From Microbacterium sp. SYP-A9085 (GTDB lineage Bacteria; Actinomycetota; Actinomycetes; Actinomycetales; Microbacteriaceae): a stretch of 64,000 bases of DNA. Below are positions 28,122 through 36,579 of the stretch, piece by piece (the stretch's first letter is position 1; each line of letters opens with the position of its first letter). The notes beneath the pieces are model-generated. The model was not told where the DNA came from. It did not search any database and worked only from the letters and a program-made list of their open reading frames with translations. The stretch is taken from positions 1 through 64,000 of the forward strand of contig NZ_WJII01000002.1 of the NCBI RefSeq assembly GCF_009649635.1. Direction: 5' to 3'. Both the position numbers and the translations under genes were made by a program.

Positions 28122-29353
28122 AGGAACGCCTTCCCCTCACCGCGGTAGGTGGGCGCCTCGCCGATGATGCGGCCGGAGGCGACGAGGCGATACGCGTCGA
28201 CGCGTTCGGCGAGCTCGCCGCTCTTCGCGTGGCGGAACCAGACCCGGTCGCCGACCCGCAGCACCCGGGCGGCCTCCCCCCGCAGCGGGGTCTGCACCTC
28301 GCCGGCGCCCTCGCGCCCGAGCAGGTGCAGGCCCGCTGGCCAGACCGGCAGCGGCTGCCGGGAGGCGACGGGCGGCCCCGACGCCACCCAGCCGCCGCCG
28401 AGCACCGTCACGATGTCGTCGGCCGGCTTGCGGACCACCTCGAGCCCGAACGCGGCGGCCGGCGCCGGGTCGAACGCGCGGTAACGGTCGAAAAGGTGGC
28501 CGGCCAGCAGCCCGCTGCCGGCGGTGATCTCGGTGACGGACTGGTCGGAGGCGGTGAACTCGAGCGATCCGGTGCCGCCGCCGTTGACGAACTCGAGCGG
28601 GGCTATCTCGCGGAGCGCGTCGACGATGCCGGCACGGCGGGTCAGCAGCTCGTCGGCGGAGCGGCGCTGCATCCAGCGGATGACGGGGTCGGACGGGCCT
28701 TCCTGGTCGGGCTGGCCCGCGATCTGCGCCTCGTACATCATCAGGCCGACGAGCCGGAAGCCCGCGCGAGCGGTGATCCGCCGGGCGAGCTCGGCGACCT
28801 CGGCGACGTCGTGCACCGGGGAGCGCCGGACGCCGACGTGCCCGAGTCCGGGGGCGCGCCACGACGCATCCGCGTCGATGCAGACGCGGATCGTCTCTCG
28901 TGCGCCGGGCGCGGCGACGGCGTCGACGAGGTCGAGCTGGTCGATCGAGTCGACCATCAGCGTGATCTGGGCGGCAGCCGCTGAGTCCGCGGCCAGGTCC
29001 GCTATCGCGGCGCGGTCCGCGGTCGGGTAGCCGACGACGACGTCGCGGTGGCCGTGCCCGGCGAGCCACAGCGCCTCGGGCAGGGTGAAGGCGAGGATGC
29101 CGCGGTATCCCGGGATCGCCAGCGTGGCATCGACGATCTCACGCACGCGCACGGACTTGCTGGCGACCCGGATCGGCACGCCGCCGGCGCGCACGACCAT
29201 GTCCAGGGCGTTGTGGCGCAGCGCATCCACGTCGATCGCAGCGACGGGTCCGGACACGGCGGCGGTGGCATCCGTCATCGCCTGCCAGTACACGGCCGCG
29301 TCGCGCCAGCTCAGTGCGGCGGGTGCGGGCGCGGCCAGAAGGTCGAGACTCAT
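28118..29353 (-). CDS. alanine racemase N-domain amino acid deaminase/aldolase
   Basis: A 411-residue fold-type III PLP protein of the D-threonine aldolase / D-serine dehydratase-like group (alanine racemase N-terminal domain plus C-terminal D-serine-dehydratase-like domain). The PLP Lys lies in IRVASKSVRVREI and the glycine-rich phosphate motif is FVNGGGTGS. A C-terminal FRHAKSGE segment supplies the His used for zinc in this family. The ATG at 29353 is chosen because GAAGGAG is 8 nt upstream; the ATG at 29374 has no such site. It is coupled to the oxidase gene downstream. Confidence 0.82.
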   Translation of the reverse strand: MSLDLLAAPAPAALSWRDAAVYWQAMTDATAAVSGPVAAIDVDALRHNALDMVVRAGGVPIRVASKSVRVREIVDATLAIPGYRGILAFTLPEALWLAGHGHRDVVVGYPTADRAAIADLAADSAAAAQITLMVDSIDQLDLVDAVAAPGARETIRVCIDADASWRAPGLGHVGVRRSPVHDVAEVAELARRITARAGFRLVGLMMYEAQIAGQPDQEGPSDPVIRWMQRRSADELLTRRAGIVDALREIAPLEFVNGGGTGSLEFTASDQSVTEITAGSGLLAGHLFDRYRAFDPAPAAAFGLEVVRKPADDIVTVLGGGWVASGPPVASRQPLPVWPAGLHLLGREGAGEVQTPLRGEAARVLRVGDRVWFRHAKSGELAERVDAYRLVASGRIIGEAPTYRGEGKAFL

Positions 29354-29421
29354 CCGTGCGACTCCTTCGCGCATCGACGAATGCTCTCAGCATAGGGCCG
29401 CACTCCGCGCCGGCGATGGGG

Positions 29422-29709
29422 CTACAGAAAGTCGAACGAGCCGCCGAACGGGGACGTGTCGTCGGTACCCTCCCATGGGTCCAGCGCCACGGTCTCCACC
29501 AGGAACACGGCCTGCGTCCGCGCGGTGAACAGCACGCTGATCTGCCGGCTGCCGGCGACGGCGAACTCGACGAAGGCGCCGTCGGCGTGTACGGCGTCGA
29601 CGATCCGGCGTTTCAGCGCGCCGACATCCTCACCCGGGGCGAGCGAGAACGTGGCGCCGTTCACCGCCACCTGAGTCTGGATCATCGTCTCCACGTCGGC
29701 GTCTCCCAC
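29422..29709 (-). CDS. small protein of unknown function
   Basis: A 95-residue acidic, beta-rich reading frame. It may begin at an internal ATG (29685, MIQTQVAVNG) instead, giving 87 residues. No cysteines or membrane segment. No named family recognised. Its upstream region contains three copies of a TTTCGCGT-type element (29711-29756). It is the last intact gene left of the genomic island. Confidence 0.55.
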   Translation of the reverse strand: MGDADVETMIQTQVAVNGATFSLAPGEDVGALKRRIVDAVHADGAFVEFAVAGSRQISVLFTARTQAVFLVETVALDPWEGTDDTSPFGGSFDFL

Positions 29710-29757
29710 GTCTTTCGCGTCTCCCGCACCTGTTTCGCGTTTCTCGTCTTTCGCGTC
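29709..29757. repeat. degenerate short repeats with TTTCGCGT core
   Basis: CGTCTTTCGCGTC occurs at 29709-29721 and again at 29745-29757, with a partial copy (TGTTTCGCGTTT) at 29731-29742 between them. They lie just upstream of the 29422-29709 gene, so they could be operator half-sites or a small replication-slippage array. No function is inferred. Confidence 0.4.
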
Positions 29758-29948
29758 GGCACTCTACGTGCCGGGTGCCGGTATCGCGAGGGGGTTGCGC
29801 GCCGCCGACCGGTGAGGAACCCGTCCGATTGGCCGTTCGTGCGGCGGTCTCGCCTGGTCTCGGGCACGCGGGTGGGGTCACGTCGGTCATGCCCTCCCTG
29901 CACGGGGCGGCGCACGGGTCTAGGTTGAGCGTCGGGGCGCGGATCTAG

Positions 29949-30050
29949 GTCCCGTTTGACGCTGTCGGCGGGATCTGGCTGCTCGTGGACCTGTTCCTGG
30001 TCCCGTCGTTGACCCGGAATGCGAACGCTTCGGCGCAGTTTCCGCGGTGA
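29949..30050 (+). pseudogene. C-terminal remnant of a TM2-domain protein at island left edge
   Basis: An in-frame stretch after the TAG at 29946 reads DAVGGIWLLVDLFLVPSLTR and ends in TGA at 30048-30050. GIWxLxDLFLxP is the end of the second helix of TM2-domain proteins. No start codon or first helix is found upstream: 29760-29945 has no matching frame. The rest of the 29710-30115 interval holds nothing else I can support. It marks the left border of the inserted region. Confidence 0.5.
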
Positions 30051-30115
30051 GGTAGGTCAGTCGGCTCGCGGCAATGGTGTGTCGTGCCGTCGCCATCGGT
30101 GACCGGCGCAGCTCG

Positions 30116-30697
30116 TCAGTGGGGTCTGCGCCTGTCATCACCCATCGGCGGAAAGGATGGAATCGTCGTCGGCGGCACGCGACGTTCCGTCGATTTGGAC
30201 TCATCGACGGATCCTGTGCGATCCACGGCACTACTGACGTCACCGGTCGGTCGCGCCCCGGCGACGATGAGAAATCGCCGACCAGTGATCGACGTCACTG
30301 TGAGGCGAATCGATCGCGTCTTGGTCCCGGGGAACCAGGAAGAGCCCGACGAGCGGTGCAGCGGTGAATCCGCGTCGTCCACGATCACTTCGGCCGTTGC
30401 GTGGACGATCACACTCCACCGCACTCTGAGGGTGCCGCCGTCGACTTCGATGGCGACGTGAGGACGTGCGGTGATCGCGTGCGCCTTCGTGTCATCGGCC
30501 GATCGGATGACGACGGTACCTTGAGCGGTCTGGATGTTCACCGGATAGATCTCGGGGTCGCCGCTCTCATTGACGAATGCCAGGCGGGCGAGAGAGGCCT
30601 CTTGCAGCAGCCGCCAGCATTCGTCTGTGTTGAGCTGCTCTACGTGCAATTCCCCTTCGAGGCCGAGCCGACTTCTCGTGCTGTCATTCGAATCCAT
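30116..30697 (-). CDS. pyridoxamine 5'-phosphate oxidase-fold (PPOX) family protein
   Basis: A 193-residue split-barrel flavin/F420-binding-fold protein. The N-terminal CWRLLQEASLARLAFV and EIYPVNIQTAQGTVVIRSADDTK segments match the actinobacterial PPOX subfamily that includes DosR-regulon members, and a TVTSITGRRF segment ends the fold. An extra 40-residue polar tail follows. The ATG at 30697 has GAGGGA 6 nt upstream and is preferred over an ATG at 30781. A DosR-like box (30809-30822) is 112 bp upstream. Cofactor and substrate are unknown. Confidence 0.78.
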   Translation of the reverse strand: MDSNDSTRSRLGLEGELHVEQLNTDECWRLLQEASLARLAFVNESGDPEIYPVNIQTAQGTVVIRSADDTKAHAITARPHVAIEVDGGTLRVRWSVIVHATAEVIVDDADSPLHRSSGSSWFPGTKTRSIRLTVTSITGRRFLIVAGARPTGDVSSAVDRTGSVDESKSTERRVPPTTIPSFPPMGDDRRRPH

Positions 30698-30808
30698 TGT
30701 GGTCCCTCGTAGGTCGATCTCATACGCAACGAGTGCTCGCATCGACTTTGTCGATTTCACAGAAGTGCTTCGCCTCCACATCGTGCCTGAGCCTGCCGCA
30801 CGACATGC

Positions 30809-30822
30809 GGGTCCTTAGTCCC
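30809..30822 (-). promoter_or_regulatory. DosR-like box A
   Basis: On the minus strand this reads GGGACTAAGGACCC, an imperfect inverted repeat matching the core of the mycobacterial DosR/DevR box. It lies in the divergent region between the PPOX gene and the UbiB operon. Confidence 0.65.
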
Positions 30823-30851
30823 GTCGAGGTCAGCCGCCGGCAGCTGTCCGC

Positions 30852-30865
30852 GGGACTTTGGACCC
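30852..30865 (+). promoter_or_regulatory. DosR-like box B
   Basis: GGGACTTTGGACCC. Its centre (30858.5) is 41.5 bp upstream of the ATG at 30900, the predicted leaderless transcription start, the classical distance for an activator contacting sigma region 4. It lies 43 bp from box A. Confidence 0.7.
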
Positions 30866-30899
30866 CATCGGTGCGACGCCATTCGGGCAACCTCTGTGC

Positions 30900-30941
30900 A
30901 TGACCTTCCAGCCGACCGCGCCCGCCGGGAGCATCCGATGA
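30900..30941 (+). CDS. 13-codon leaderless leader ORF upstream of the UbiB operon
   Basis: ATG at 30900 opens a 13-codon frame (MTFQPTAPAGSIR) whose TGA overlaps the ATG of the next gene at 30938 by 4 bp. CAACCT at 30888-30893 lies 6 nt upstream, the window's leaderless -10 pattern, and DosR-like box B is centred 41.5 bp upstream. The ribosome-binding site of the next gene (GGGAG, 30927-30931) lies inside this ORF. It would bring ribosomes to the membrane-protein gene by termination-reinitiation. Coding status is inferred only from position. Confidence 0.5.
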   Translation: MTFQPTAPAGSIR

Positions 30942-31141
30942 GGGAATCTCGCCGCAGCACCAGAGTGGTGGAGAAGGCCGGGCCCTGGGGTTTCTTCTTC
31001 CTCCTGGCGTACATCGGTGCGGCGATCTACTTCATCTCGCACTCGGACGGCTCCTTCTGGGGCGTTGTCCTCGGGCTGCTCCAGGCGATCGTCTGGCCCG
31101 TGTATGTCATCTACAACACGCTCAGCCTGCTGCTGGCATGA
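30938..31141 (+). CDS. small two-helix membrane protein
   Basis: A 67-residue protein with a basic N-terminus and two hydrophobic helices (PWGFFFLLAYIGAAIYFI and GVVLGLLQAIVWPVYVIY). Proteins with this FFLAYIGAAxYF pattern are common in actinobacteria but uncharacterised. The ATG at 30938 has GGGAG 6 nt upstream and overlaps the 13-codon leader ORF. Its own stop overlaps the UbiB-kinase ATG by 4 bp, forming a chain of coupled genes. Confidence 0.8.
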   Translation: MRESRRSTRVVEKAGPWGFFFLLAYIGAAIYFISHSDGSFWGVVLGLLQAIVWPVYVIYNTLSLLLA

Positions 31142-32871
31142 CGTCTGGCGGAGGCATCCGCGCCGGCGGGCGGCGGCGTAGGGTCGAGCCCGTGGACGGG
31201 GACCCAGAGGGCCGGCGTGGAGGGTCTCACGCCGCACGGTATCTTCAGATCGCGTCCGCGCTGCGCCGGCACGGCTTCAGCTTCGCGATCGGCCTGGTCG
31301 GCCTGGACCACGTGATTCCGTGGTGGCGCCGGACGGCGGCGAAAGTACAGCGGCAGCCGTCGGGCGCAGCCTCATCGCACTTGCGCGCCGCGCTGGAGGA
31401 GCTCGGCCCGACGTTCATCAAGCTGGGTCAGGTGCTGTCCACAAGGTCGGACCTGCTCCCGCCGGCGTTCATCACCGAACTCGCCAAACTCCAGGACGCC
31501 GCTCCCCCGGTCTCGGTCGAGGAGATCCGCGCGGTGATCCGCAGCGAACTCGGCGCGGATCCGGAGGTGGTCTTCGCCTCGTTCGAGGACAAGCCGCTGG
31601 CGTCGGCATCCATCGGTCAAGCGCACGCGGCGACGCTCGCTGACGGCACGTCGGTCGTCGTGAAGGTGCGCAAGCCCGGAGCAGTGGCGCAGGTGCACAC
31701 CGATCTGGAGATCCTCCACACTCTCGCGGTACACGCGACGCGGGCGTGGGCTTTCGCGCGGGACATCGACGCGGTGGGAATGGTCGAGGAGTTCGCCCAG
31801 TCCTTGCGGGCCGAACTCGACTATCTGCAGGAGGGCCGGAACGCCGAGAGATTCGCAGACAACTTCCGAGACGACCCGACGATCGTGATGCCCCGGGTCT
31901 ATTGGCCCCACACCACCCCGCGTGTCCTCACCCTCGAGAGGATGCAGGGTATGAACGTCGCCGACACCCGCGCCCTCGAACGGACAGGGGTGGACCGTGA
32001 TCTTCTCGCACGGCGTGGTGCCGGCATCGTGCTCAAGATGATCTTCGAGGATCGCTTCTTCCACGCCGACCTGCATCCCGGGAACCTCTTCATCCACCCG
32101 GACGGCACGATCGCCCTGATCGATTTCGGTATGGTCGGCGTCGTCTCGGACGAGCTGCGCGGACATCTGAGCCGCCTGTTCATCGCGATCGTGCGCGGCG
32201 ACGCGGCGCTTCTCACATCGGCCGTGATCGCCGTCTCGCTGACCAGCGGCATGATCGATCGGACGACCCTGCACGACGACCTGCGGGTCTTTCTCGCCCG
32301 GTACCGCCTCGGGTCGGTGCGGCAGACGCCCTTCGCCCGCATGATGACCGACCTGTTCGCCATCCTGCGGCGCAACCGCGTTCGGTGGCCCAGCGAGATG
32401 ACCATGCTGTTGAAGTCGCTTCTGCTCATCGAGTCGCTTGCGATGAGGCTCGACCCCGACTTCCGACTCGGCGAGGCGCTCGAGCCCTATGCCGAGCGTC
32501 TCGCCCGGGAGCGGCTGCGGGCATCCGCGATCGCGAAGCGCATCGTGACGTCCTCGGCTGAGGTCGGCGAACTCGCTCTCGAGCTCCCGGGTATCGTCCG
32601 ACGCCTGATGGACGCCGTGGACACCGCCGGCATCCAGGTGCACGTGCGAGCAGCCGAACTCGAGCCGCTCCTCGGGCGAGCCGAGCGCATCGGGAACCGA
32701 CTCGTGGCCGGAATGATCGGCGCCGGCCTGATCACCGGTATCGGCGGACTGGTGGCCGCCGAGCGGCGATGGCGCTCCTGGGAGAGCGCGATGGTCGGCG
32801 CCGGGCTCACGACGATCGGTGCCTTGGGCGCGTACCTGACGTGGACGGCCCGACGTCGACGACGCGGCTGA
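31138..32871 (+). CDS. AarF/UbiB (ABC1) family atypical kinase
   Basis: A 577-residue member of the UbiB/ADCK family. The hallmark KxGQ motif (FIKLGQVLSTRSDLLP) replaces the usual glycine-rich start, and an Ala-rich nucleotide loop (LASASIGQAHAA) takes the P-loop position. The catalytic region is HADLHPGN and the metal-binding motif is IDFGMVG. Two C-terminal hydrophobic helices anchor it. The family supports quinone or lipid metabolism, with ATPase rather than protein kinase activity. Island location suggests a role in redox or respiratory adjustment under low oxygen. Confidence 0.9.
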   Translation: MTSGGGIRAGGRRRRVEPVDGDPEGRRGGSHAARYLQIASALRRHGFSFAIGLVGLDHVIPWWRRTAAKVQRQPSGAASSHLRAALEELGPTFIKLGQVLSTRSDLLPPAFITELAKLQDAAPPVSVEEIRAVIRSELGADPEVVFASFEDKPLASASIGQAHAATLADGTSVVVKVRKPGAVAQVHTDLEILHTLAVHATRAWAFARDIDAVGMVEEFAQSLRAELDYLQEGRNAERFADNFRDDPTIVMPRVYWPHTTPRVLTLERMQGMNVADTRALERTGVDRDLLARRGAGIVLKMIFEDRFFHADLHPGNLFIHPDGTIALIDFGMVGVVSDELRGHLSRLFIAIVRGDAALLTSAVIAVSLTSGMIDRTTLHDDLRVFLARYRLGSVRQTPFARMMTDLFAILRRNRVRWPSEMTMLLKSLLLIESLAMRLDPDFRLGEALEPYAERLARERLRASAIAKRIVTSSAEVGELALELPGIVRRLMDAVDTAGIQVHVRAAELEPLLGRAERIGNRLVAGMIGAGLITGIGGLVAAERRWRSWESAMVGAGLTTIGALGAYLTWTARRRRRG

Positions 32872-32939
32872 GCCCTCGTTGACCTTCGCGCCGGCGTCGA
32901 CGATCCGCATCCCCCGCGCTCGCCAGGATGAGCCGGCCC

Positions 32940-35405
32940 TCAGCCATGGGCGTCCGTGCGGCGCACCCATAACCGATGCACCATGAACACGAACCCGATA
33001 AGCACCGTTCCGGCGACCGCGATGACCGCGACCAGTGCGAGCAGCTCGGTCGAAAGCGGCTCGAGTTGGAAAAACCACGCGGTGAACGGGAGCCACCAGA
33101 TGAGAAGACATCCCGCGGTCATGGCCGCCGCGATGAAGGACTTCAGCCATGTGATCGGCAGTGACACGAGGATGAGCACCCACAGCCCGAGGATCGCGAC
33201 GAGCATCGTCGCCGCGGTGCGCGTCTGACTCATGGGCAACTGCCATGCCCCTCGTCCGATCAGCGCGAGTACCGTCATGCCGATCCCGATGACGGTGCCG
33301 GCCGGCACGGCAAGACTCAGTGTGCGGCGCAGGAACCCGGGGCGGCAGCGGCGGGCATCCGGCAGCAGCGCGAGGAAGAACGCCGGGATGCCGATCGTCA
33401 GCCCGTCCGTGATCGACAACTGCCGCGGCAGGAACGGGATCTGCACGACGAGCACTCCGAACAGCACGCCGATGACCGCCGCGTAGACCGTCTTCGTGAG
33501 GAACAGGACGGAGACCCGCTCGATGTTCGCTATGACGCGACGTCCCTCGTCCACGACGTATGGCAGGTGGGCGAAGCGGCCGTCCAGCAGCACGATCCGG
33601 GCCACGGCCTTGGTCGCCGCGGATCCGGAGTCCATCGCGATGCCGATGTCCGCCTGTTTGATGGCAAGGGCGTCGTTGATCCCGTCGCCGGTCATCGCCA
33701 CGGTGTGTCCGCGGCTCTGCAGGGCGATTACCATCGCCTTCTTCTGTTCGGGCGTCACGCGCCCGAACACGATGCGCGCGTCGACCGCATCGGCCAGCGC
33801 GGCCGGGTCGACCGGAAGCGTGCGCGCATCGCAGCCGGTGCCGTCGTCGACTCCGACCTGCCGGGCGATCGCGGCCACTGTCTCGTGGTCGTCACCCGAG
33901 ATGATCTTGACCGCCACGCCCTGACGGGCGAAGTACGCGAGCGTGGATGCCGCGTCCTCGCGCACGCGCTCACGCAGCGTGAGGAGGGCCACCGGATGGA
34001 GCATCGAAGGGAGCCGTTCACCGTCGACGTGGCCGGCGGTGAGTGCGACGTCACTGTGGGCGAGCAGGAGCGTGCGGTGGCCGGTGGAGGCGAGCTCGTG
34101 CACGGCGGCTGCCAGGGTCGCCTCCCCGTCGGCTGCAGCATTCCCGCCCCACGGGACGGTGCGGTACGCAGAATCCGGGACCACGAGCCCGGGCGCGCCG
34201 AGGACCCACGTCCCGGGCAGCCCCTCGATCGTGACGGCGCTCCACTTCCGGGCCGAGGAGAACGGGATCTCGCGCCCGGCGGTACGAGTCACCGTGTCGG
34301 GGTAGGCCGTGGCGAGGCTTCGCGCGGTGGCGTTCGCGTCGGGCACCGCCCCGAACCAGGCCAGCGCGGCGCGCCAGCCGGGTGCGGAGCGCGTGTCGAG
34401 GGGATGCTCCGCGTCGAACGCGATGTCGCCGTGAGTGAGGGTCCCCGTCTTGTCAAGGCAGACCACGTCGACGCGGGCGAGGCCCTCGACGGCGGGGAGC
34501 TCTTGGACGAGCACCTTGTCGCGCGCGAGGCGGGCGGCGCCCACGGCGAACGCGATGCTCGTGAGCAGGACGAGACCGAGCGGGATCATCGCGGTGATGA
34601 CGGCGATCGAGTCCACCGCCGCGATCCGCCAGCCGTCGCTGCGCAGCGCGTGCCGCCAGCCGCCGTGGATCTGCACCTGGGCGTTGGTGACGAGGAGTGC
34701 GAGCGGGCCGATCCCCCAGGCCACCCACGCGAGGATGCGGTTGACGCTGCGGCGCAGTTCGGAGTGCGCGAGCCGGAACCTCCGGGCTTCGTGGGCGAAC
34801 CGGTTCGCGTATGACGCGGCGCCGACCCGCACCGTGCGGGCGATGCCGTGGCCGGCGACGACGATCGAGCCCGACAGGACCTCGTCACCGGGATCCTTGT
34901 CGACCGCGTCGGCCTCGCCGGTGAGCATGGACTCGTCCACCTCGAGTCCGGAATCCTCGATCACCACGGCATCGGCGGCCACTTGATCGCCGACGCGCAG
35001 CACGAGCAGATCATCCAGGACCACGCCCCCGGGCTCGATCTCGGCCTCCACGCCGTCGCGGCGGACCCGCGCGTGCGGCGCGTGCAGCAATGCCAGCCGA
35101 TCGAGGGCGACCTTGGCTCGGACCTCTTGAAAGCAGCCCACGAGCGTGTTGAAGATCGCGGCGAATCCGAACAGCGCATCCTGCCAACGGCCGAGGACGA
35201 GAAGAGCTGCAAAGCATCCGAAGACGATCGCGTTGAAGAGCGTGAACACATTCGCACGGACGATGCTCCACCACGTGCGGCTGGTGTCGGCCGTGAACGC
35301 GTTGACGTGGCCGGCGGCCACACGGGCGGCGACCTCTGCCGCGTGCAGCCCGACGGCCCCCGTGGACGCGGCATCCACGGTCGACCGTGTTGGCGGCGGG
35401 TTCAC
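32940..35405 (-). CDS. CtpE-like P-type ATPase with altered TM4 motif
   Basis: An 821-residue cation P-type ATPase. It has the actuator-domain LTGEADAV, phosphorylation motif CLDKTGTLTHG and hinge GDGINDALAI. The sequence around TM4 (VLVQELPAVEGLARVDVVC) matches CtpE-like P2 ATPases, but the usual PEGL at the cation site reads IPLGLVLLTS: the liganding Glu is Leu. Ion specificity is therefore uncertain. The GTG start overlaps the BON-gene stop by 4 bp. It is the last gene of the nuclease-membrane protein-BON-ATPase operon. Confidence 0.85.
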   Translation of the reverse strand: MNPPPTRSTVDAASTGAVGLHAAEVAARVAAGHVNAFTADTSRTWWSIVRANVFTLFNAIVFGCFAALLVLGRWQDALFGFAAIFNTLVGCFQEVRAKVALDRLALLHAPHARVRRDGVEAEIEPGGVVLDDLLVLRVGDQVAADAVVIEDSGLEVDESMLTGEADAVDKDPGDEVLSGSIVVAGHGIARTVRVGAASYANRFAHEARRFRLAHSELRRSVNRILAWVAWGIGPLALLVTNAQVQIHGGWRHALRSDGWRIAAVDSIAVITAMIPLGLVLLTSIAFAVGAARLARDKVLVQELPAVEGLARVDVVCLDKTGTLTHGDIAFDAEHPLDTRSAPGWRAALAWFGAVPDANATARSLATAYPDTVTRTAGREIPFSSARKWSAVTIEGLPGTWVLGAPGLVVPDSAYRTVPWGGNAAADGEATLAAAVHELASTGHRTLLLAHSDVALTAGHVDGERLPSMLHPVALLTLRERVREDAASTLAYFARQGVAVKIISGDDHETVAAIARQVGVDDGTGCDARTLPVDPAALADAVDARIVFGRVTPEQKKAMVIALQSRGHTVAMTGDGINDALAIKQADIGIAMDSGSAATKAVARIVLLDGRFAHLPYVVDEGRRVIANIERVSVLFLTKTVYAAVIGVLFGVLVVQIPFLPRQLSITDGLTIGIPAFFLALLPDARRCRPGFLRRTLSLAVPAGTVIGIGMTVLALIGRGAWQLPMSQTRTAATMLVAILGLWVLILVSLPITWLKSFIAAAMTAGCLLIWWLPFTAWFFQLEPLSTELLALVAVIAVAGTVLIGFVFMVHRLWVRRTDAHG

Positions 35406-36067
35406 CCGGCACGGATCTCGAGGCGATTGTCGACCTCGGCGACGTGCGGCGAGCCCCACGCGGCGCGTTCGGCCTGCCGCTTCGCCGCAAAAGAGTTCAC
35501 CGTCCCGGTGAGAATGACGGTGCTTCCGACCACCTCCACCACGATCGAGTCCGCCGCCAGCTGGGCGTTGCGCGCGAGGGCCCGCTGTATGCGCCTGTCC
35601 GTGTCTGCGGCGGACGGGCGGACGCCGAGCGCGATCTGGTTGTCGACCTCGTACACGCCACGCAAGTAGTGCACGGTCTTCTCTGCGGCCTCCCGCTGAA
35701 ACGCCCAATCGACATCGCCGAGCAGCCGTACGGTGTGGCCTTCGATCTCGACCTTGACAGTCGCGGGCACGTTCACGGCGCCACGAAGAGCGCGCTCGAC
35801 CTCTTTGGCGATATCCGTCTCGGTGATCGGGCGGTCGGCTCGCGGATGCACCGTCATGTCGTCGAGGACCGCCCGCACTCCGCGAACGCGCAGCGCGGCT
35901 TTCACCGCCGCGACGCGTTGGCCGTAGTTCGCCAGTTCGCCGGACAATGCGACCGTGCCGTGATCAACGGCGACGCCGATGCCCGCAGCATCCACATCCG
36001 GAGTCCACTCGAGTTCTTCGCGAACCTCCGTCTGGATCCGGAGATCACGGTCGTTCTCGGCACTCAT
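35402..36067 (-). CDS. triple BON-domain protein
   Basis: A 221-residue protein of three consecutive BON (OsmY-like) domains, each with the pattern DxxI, a helix, V-x-V-x-G-x-V-x-L-x-G: about residues 5-75, 78-145 and 150-221. The third holds VVEVVGSTVILTGTVNS. No signal peptide is seen, so unlike periplasmic OsmY it is probably cytoplasmic. BON domains bind lipid or membrane surfaces. GGGGAG precedes the ATG. It is coupled to the downstream ATPase gene and lies 2 bp after the preceding membrane-protein gene. Confidence 0.85.
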   Translation of the reverse strand: MSAENDRDLRIQTEVREELEWTPDVDAAGIGVAVDHGTVALSGELANYGQRVAAVKAALRVRGVRAVLDDMTVHPRADRPITETDIAKEVERALRGAVNVPATVKVEIEGHTVRLLGDVDWAFQREAAEKTVHYLRGVYEVDNQIALGVRPSAADTDRRIQRALARNAQLAADSIVVEVVGSTVILTGTVNSFAAKRQAERAAWGSPHVAEVDNRLEIRAG

Positions 36068-36069
36068 CG

Positions 36070-36579
36070 TCAACTCCCCACTCGGGCGCGCCCACGGCGG
36101 GCACCTTCCCGACGTCTCAACGGCTCCCGCGGCAGCCAGGCGACGACCCCGGTCAATGCGAGCACGTTGGCCAGCTGCACCGTGCCGGTGAAGAAGAAGA
36201 GCCACTGCAGCCACGAAGAACCGGCGATGAGGGCGGTCTCTGCGAAGATCCAGATGACCATTGCGAATCCGGCCACCGCGGACCACACCAGGCCGGACTC
36301 TCGCCGGCTCAGCACCAGTGCGGCCGCTACGACCTGTGTCCCGCCGACAACGACCAGGAGGATCAGCGCGGGCGCGACGAACGACCGGAATGGAGCGGAC
36401 GCGAGCATGGAGGCGGGCATGCCCAGTCCGCCGGTGACGAGCAATGCGACCCCGCCCGCGATCGCGGAAGCCGCCTGGAACACGCTCACAGCGATGAGCC
36501 CCCACAGAGCGATCGAATGCAGAGCGCGGTCAGAGCGCATCGGTGGCCTGTCGGTGCCGAACGGGCGGTCGCGCGTCAT
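36070..36579 (-). CDS. four-helix membrane protein of unknown function
   Basis: A 169-residue protein with four hydrophobic helices (first: ALWGLIAVSVFQAASAIAGGVALLV) and a basic C-terminal tail. No named family recognised. The ATG overlaps the stop of the beta-CASP nuclease gene by 4 bp and the BON gene starts 2 bp after its stop, so it is an obligate operon member. Confidence 0.7.
   Translation of the reverse strand: MTRDRPFGTDRPPMRSDRALHSIALWGLIAVSVFQAASAIAGGVALLVTGGLGMPASMLASAPFRSFVAPALILLVVVGGTQVVAAALVLSRRESGLVWSAVAGFAMVIWIFAETALIAGSSWLQWLFFFTGTVQLANVLALTGVVAWLPREPLRRREGARRGRARVGS

Noticed and set aside
29700..30120. Left attachment site as a direct repeat of the tRNA 3' end
   Set aside because: I scanned this stretch for the 3' 15-20 bases of the tRNA in both orientations and saw no copy.
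30697..30822. A leaderless start for the PPOX gene at 41.5 bp from box A
   Set aside because: No ATG/GTG lies at that position and no -10 hexamer fits; a normal ribosome-binding site exists at 30697.
31372..33246. A 624-residue frame antisense to the UbiB-like kinase
   Set aside because: Shadow frame; the kinase motifs on the plus strand are complete.
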